Of a stretch of DNA of 64,000 bases, positions 63,362-64,000 are shown piece after piece. The stretch comes from Ilumatobacteraceae bacterium. GTDB lineage: Bacteria; Actinomycetota; Acidimicrobiia; Acidimicrobiales; Ilumatobacteraceae. A program made the position numbers and the translations under genes. Within the stretch, counting starts at the first letter, position 1, and each line of letters begins with the position of its first letter. The notes under the pieces were generated by a model. That model ran no database searches. It was not told the origin of the DNA and saw only the letters and a list, made by a program, of their open reading frames with translations. The DNA lies in assembly GCA_024643255.1 (NCBI GenBank), contig JAHENF010000002.1, positions 55,253 to 119,252 on the forward strand, read 5' to 3'.

Positions 63362-63829
63362 TCAGTCGGTGCGAGCGGTGGGCGACGCCTGGTGCGACAG
63401 GTGGCGGCGAAGCGCCTCGAACGCGACCAGATAGCTGTCGGCACCGAAGCCCGCGACCACGCCGAGACACACCGCGCTCACCACCGAGGTGTGGCGGAAC
63501 TCCTCGCGGGAGTGCACATTCGACAGATGGGTCTCGACGACCGGCACGGAGATCGATGCGATCGCATCACGCAAGGCGATGCTGTAGTGCGTGTAGGCGC
63601 CGGGGTTGAAGATCACTCCGTCGGCACGCGTGCGCGCCTCCTGCAACGCATCGATCAGCTCACCCTCGCTGTTCGACTGGATGTCGTACACGTCGACACC
63701 GTGCTCGGCCGCCATCGCGCGGACGTCGCCCAGGATCGAGTCGAGGGTCGCCGTGCCGTACACATCGGTCTCGCGGGTGCCGAGCAGGTTGAGGTTCGGA
63801 CCGTTGAGCACCAGGACGCGACAGGACAT
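63362..63829 (-). CDS. aroQ: 3-dehydroquinate dehydratase, type II
   Basis: 155-residue type II DHQase. Motifs: NGPNLNLLGTRE (residues 9-20), the catalytic Tyr in DVYG, QSNSEGELIDALQEA, NPGAYTHYSIALRDAI, and VETHLSNVHSREEFRHTS with the catalytic His. Third step of the shikimate pathway, dodecameric in the cytoplasm. A C-terminal RRHLSHQASPTARTD tail. Nearest neighbour upstream is a gene cut by the window end. Confidence 0.95.
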   Translation of the reverse strand: MSCRVLVLNGPNLNLLGTRETDVYGTATLDSILGDVRAMAAEHGVDVYDIQSNSEGELIDALQEARTRADGVIFNPGAYTHYSIALRDAIASISVPVVETHLSNVHSREEFRHTSVVSAVCLGVVAGFGADSYLVAFEALRRHLSHQASPTARTD

Positions 63830-63838
63830 GGGAGCAGG

Positions 63839-64000
63839 TTACGCAGCCTGCCGATCACGGGTCGGCACCGGCTCGTCGACGAGGCGCTTGGCGGGGGCGG
63901 CGAAACCGATCGACCCTCCGTCCGCTTCGACCGCGCTGCGTGGGAATTTCTGGGCGACTCGCTTCAGTTCCGGCTTCGTTCGACCGATACACCCTGAGAC
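63839..64000 (-). CDS. C-terminal end of an unidentified protein
   Basis: An open frame without stop runs from the right edge to TAA at 63841-63839 (53 codons before the stop). The end reads ...GCIGRTKPELKR...PTRDRQAA, basic and hydrophilic. Ten nt separate it from aroQ, so they are likely in one operon. I do not recognise the protein; a shikimate-pathway partner would be expected by context, but nothing in the fragment shows it. Confidence 0.5.
   Translation of the reverse strand, partial: VSGCIGRTKPELKRVAQKFPRSAVEADGGSIGFAAPAKRLVDEPVPTRDRQAA

Noticed and set aside
62630-63997. A 455-codon plus-strand frame near the right edge
   Set aside because: Opposes aroQ and the YitT-type gene, both well supported; no motif of its own.

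Overview
The window is high-GC, gene-dense bacterial DNA (roughly 65-70% G+C by eye) with GTG starts, many 1-4 nt start/stop overlaps, short intergenic gaps and no tRNA, rRNA, transposase, phage gene or CRISPR array that I could find. F420-type enzymes (two LLM-class oxidoreductases, a Ddn-like nitroreductase, a PPOX-fold protein), ergothioneine genes (egtB, egtD), a ClgR-like regulator beside clpP genes, mycobacterial-type SerC and lipoprotein solute receptors point to an actinobacterium. An Acidimicrobiia/Ilumatobacter-like chromosome is my best guess. That is inference from gene content, not from a marker gene.

Layout. 1-5 kb: a vitamin B12 importer (btuF-btuC-btuD, minus strand) behind a cobalamin riboswitch, divergent from cobO and cobT and a DUF368 membrane protein. 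5-10 kb: a sugar-type ABC importer (ATPase, permease and a coupled alpha/beta hydrolase on minus; receptor lipoprotein divergent). 10-15 kb: a class I aminotransferase, serC, a PAC2 protein, metY and a YhhN protein. 15.8-19.4 kb: ilvBNC on minus, preceded by a short leader peptide with a Leu/Val/Ile run and an intrinsic terminator, a classic attenuator. 19.4-28.5 kb: two coupled TetR paralogues, folD, inositol-3-phosphate synthase with a divergent LysR regulator, an Fe-S photolyase (PhrB type), a threonine dehydratase-like enzyme, 5-formyl-THF cyclo-ligase and a flavin reductase. 28.5-35.7 kb: small membrane proteins, a serine hydrolase, ilvD, a KhtT/KhtU-like cation antiporter pair, and a Ddn-like enzyme divergent from its likely TetR repressor. 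35.7-41.7 kb: polyamine use, with an aldehyde dehydrogenase divergent from potADBC. 41.7-50.8 kb: gamma-glutamylcyclotransferase, dinB, LLM oxidoreductase plus enoyl-CoA hydratase, a dimethylformamidase-like protein, a thioesterase, an S51 peptidase, a cupin, two clpP genes (the second lacking catalytic His and Asp), a ClgR-like regulator, a zinc-ribbon miniprotein and an unlisted 24-codon micro-ORF. 50.8-64 kb: a sulfatase, an aldo/keto reductase, a PPOX protein, egtB-egtD behind a multicopper oxidase, a second LLM enzyme, a GNAT fragment, yceI with an 18-bp palindromic operator, an acyl-CoA synthetase, a VOC protein, a YitT-type membrane protein, aroQ, and a gene cut by the window end.

The most unusual layer is the non-coding one. 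I see at least four families of short interspersed palindromic repeats: A, cores of the GTGCC-A-GGCAC type; B, cores of the GGGGTC-A/T-GACCCC type; C, 57-nt elements at about 4.9, 10.0 and 14.9 kb; D, CGATGAG hairpins. They mostly lie between convergent genes. One family B copy is inserted in frame inside the sulfatase gene and adds about ten residues, and others supply or touch stop codons of neighbouring genes. No stretch over 300 bases lacks a gene; the longest gaps (about 200-255 nt) hold the riboswitch, the ilv attenuator, the D-repeat cluster, the micro-ORF and the yceI operator.
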